The notes below the pieces were generated by a model, which was not told the DNA's origin, did no database searches, and saw nothing but the letters and a program-made list of their open reading frames with translations. A program made the position numbers and the translations under genes. Shown here in pieces: positions 6,201-6,840 of a stretch of DNA of 6,840 bases (positions are counted from its first letter, which is position 1; every line of letters begins with the position of its first letter). This stretch comes from Rhodospirillales bacterium (GTDB taxonomy: Bacteria > Pseudomonadota > Alphaproteobacteria > Rhodospirillales > Magnetospirillaceae). The DNA lies in contig JASHSH010000033.1 of NCBI GenBank assembly GCA_030040955.1, forward strand, positions 1-6,840, given 5' to 3'.

Positions 6201-6840
6201 ATGTCGCGAGACGGTGTGGGTGCGGCTCCCGCCGCTTCTTCCGAGACCCCTCCCGCGATCGAGCTGCGCGGCATCGACAAGCGCTTCGGCGCGGTGCATG
6301 CCAACCGCTCGATCGACCTGATCGTGCGCCGCGGGCATATCCACGGCATCGTCGGCGAGAACGGCGCCGGCAAATCGACCCTGATGAGCATCCTCTACGG
6401 GTTCTACCAGGCCGATTCGGGCGATATCCTGGTCGGGGGCGAGAGGGTGCACATCGCCGAATCGCGCGACGCGATCCGCCACGGCATCGGCATGGTGCAC
6501 CAGCATTTCATGCTGGTGGATGTATTCACCGTGGTCGAGAACGTCATTCTCGGCGCCGAGGACGGTCCGCTGTTGCGCGAGAGCGTCACCCGCGCGCGGC
6601 GGGTGCTCAGGGAATTGGCCGAGAAATACGGGCTCGAGGTCGGTCCCGACGCGGTGGTGGGCGATCTGCCGGTCGGCCCCCAGCAGCGGGTCGAGATCCT
6701 CAAGGCGCTCTATCGCAACGCCGACATCCTGATCCTTGACGAGCCCACCGGCGTGCTCACGCCGCAAGAGGCCGACCATCTGTTCCGCGTGCTTGCCCGG
6801 CTGCGCGACGAGGGCAAGACGATCATCCTGATCACCCACA
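6201..6840 (+). CDS. ABC transporter ATP-binding protein (sugar/nucleoside importer type, first ATPase domain), 3'-truncated by the window edge
   Basis: The first 213 residues are visible and the frame is open at the right edge. The protein should power uptake of the solute caught by the upstream BMP-type protein. Walker A GENGAGKST is at 52-60, the Q-loop is Gln101 in MVHQHFML, Walker B is ILILDEP (176-182) with catalytic Glu181, and the H-loop is His213 in ITH. The signature, usually LSGGQ, here reads LPVGP (156-160) followed by QQRVEILKALYR, a variation of the LSVG form seen in this subfamily. Known relatives (YufO/NupO) carry two ATPase domains in about 500 residues, so a second domain and then permease genes are expected beyond the edge. 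ATG 6201 is chosen because of GGGAGA upstream; an in-frame GTG at 6177 would add eight residues. Confidence 0.92.
   Translation, partial: MSRDGVGAAPAASSETPPAIELRGIDKRFGAVHANRSIDLIVRRGHIHGIVGENGAGKSTLMSILYGFYQADSGDILVGGERVHIAESRDAIRHGIGMVHQHFMLVDVFTVVENVILGAEDGPLLRESVTRARRVLRELAEKYGLEVGPDAVVGDLPVGPQQRVEILKALYRNADILILDEPTGVLTPQEADHLFRVLARLRDEGKTIILITH

Noticed and set aside
4646..6391. A 581-codon open frame on the minus strand opposite the aminotransferase end, binding protein and ABC ATPase
   Set aside because: It lies antisense to three well-supported genes and shows no family motif; long antisense frames are common in GC-rich coding DNA.
1..6840. Mobile elements, CRISPR repeats, tRNA or rRNA genes, toxin-antitoxin or phage genes
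   Set aside because: No transposase, terminal repeats, repeat arrays, RNA gene sequences or small gene pairs of this kind were found on either strand by reading.

Overview
This 6.8 kb window is GC-rich and almost fully coding. Gene density, codon bias and gene content suggest the chromosome of an alphaproteobacterium. The main clue is a MarR-type regulator followed by an OmpR-type response regulator that resemble the PetP-PetR pair of Rhodobacter. This assignment comes from recalled sequence style and gene order, not from a search.

Layout from left to right. (1) Positions 2-694 (+) hold the C-terminal 230 residues of an IlvD/Edd-family dehydratase, most like the sugar-acid (L-arabinonate type) branch. 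(2) Positions 698-4036 hold four genes on the minus strand, read right to left: a MarR-family regulator, an OmpR-like response regulator, an EnvZ-like sensor kinase and a short-chain dehydrogenase. The first three have overlapping stop and start codons (ATGA, then TGATG), so they are very probably co-transcribed and translationally coupled. The dehydrogenase follows 59 nt later with its own strong ribosome binding site, and it ends 3 nt from the stop codon of the convergent dehydratase. (3) A short AT-rich divergent region (4037-4112) separates the MarR gene from a class IV (branched-chain amino acid type) aminotransferase at 4113-5009 (+). A 7-7-7 inverted repeat covers the MarR start codon and a TTGACA box facing the aminotransferase. 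(4) After a 170 nt gap with a candidate promoter come a secreted BMP/PnrA-family solute-binding protein (5180-6175) and, 25 nt later, the start of a sugar/nucleoside-type ABC ATPase that runs off the right edge (6201-6840). These are the first two genes of an uptake operon, probably for a nucleoside or related compound.

How they may work together: the MarR and two-component genes form one regulatory cassette that probably controls itself and possibly the divergent aminotransferase. The dehydratase and dehydrogenase could both act on sugar acids, but they are on opposite strands and the link is only inferred. The ABC operon is a separate transcription unit. I saw no mobile element, CRISPR array, tRNA or rRNA, and no clear sign of an undescribed system. 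The most interesting parts are the regulatory cassette and its divergent control region.
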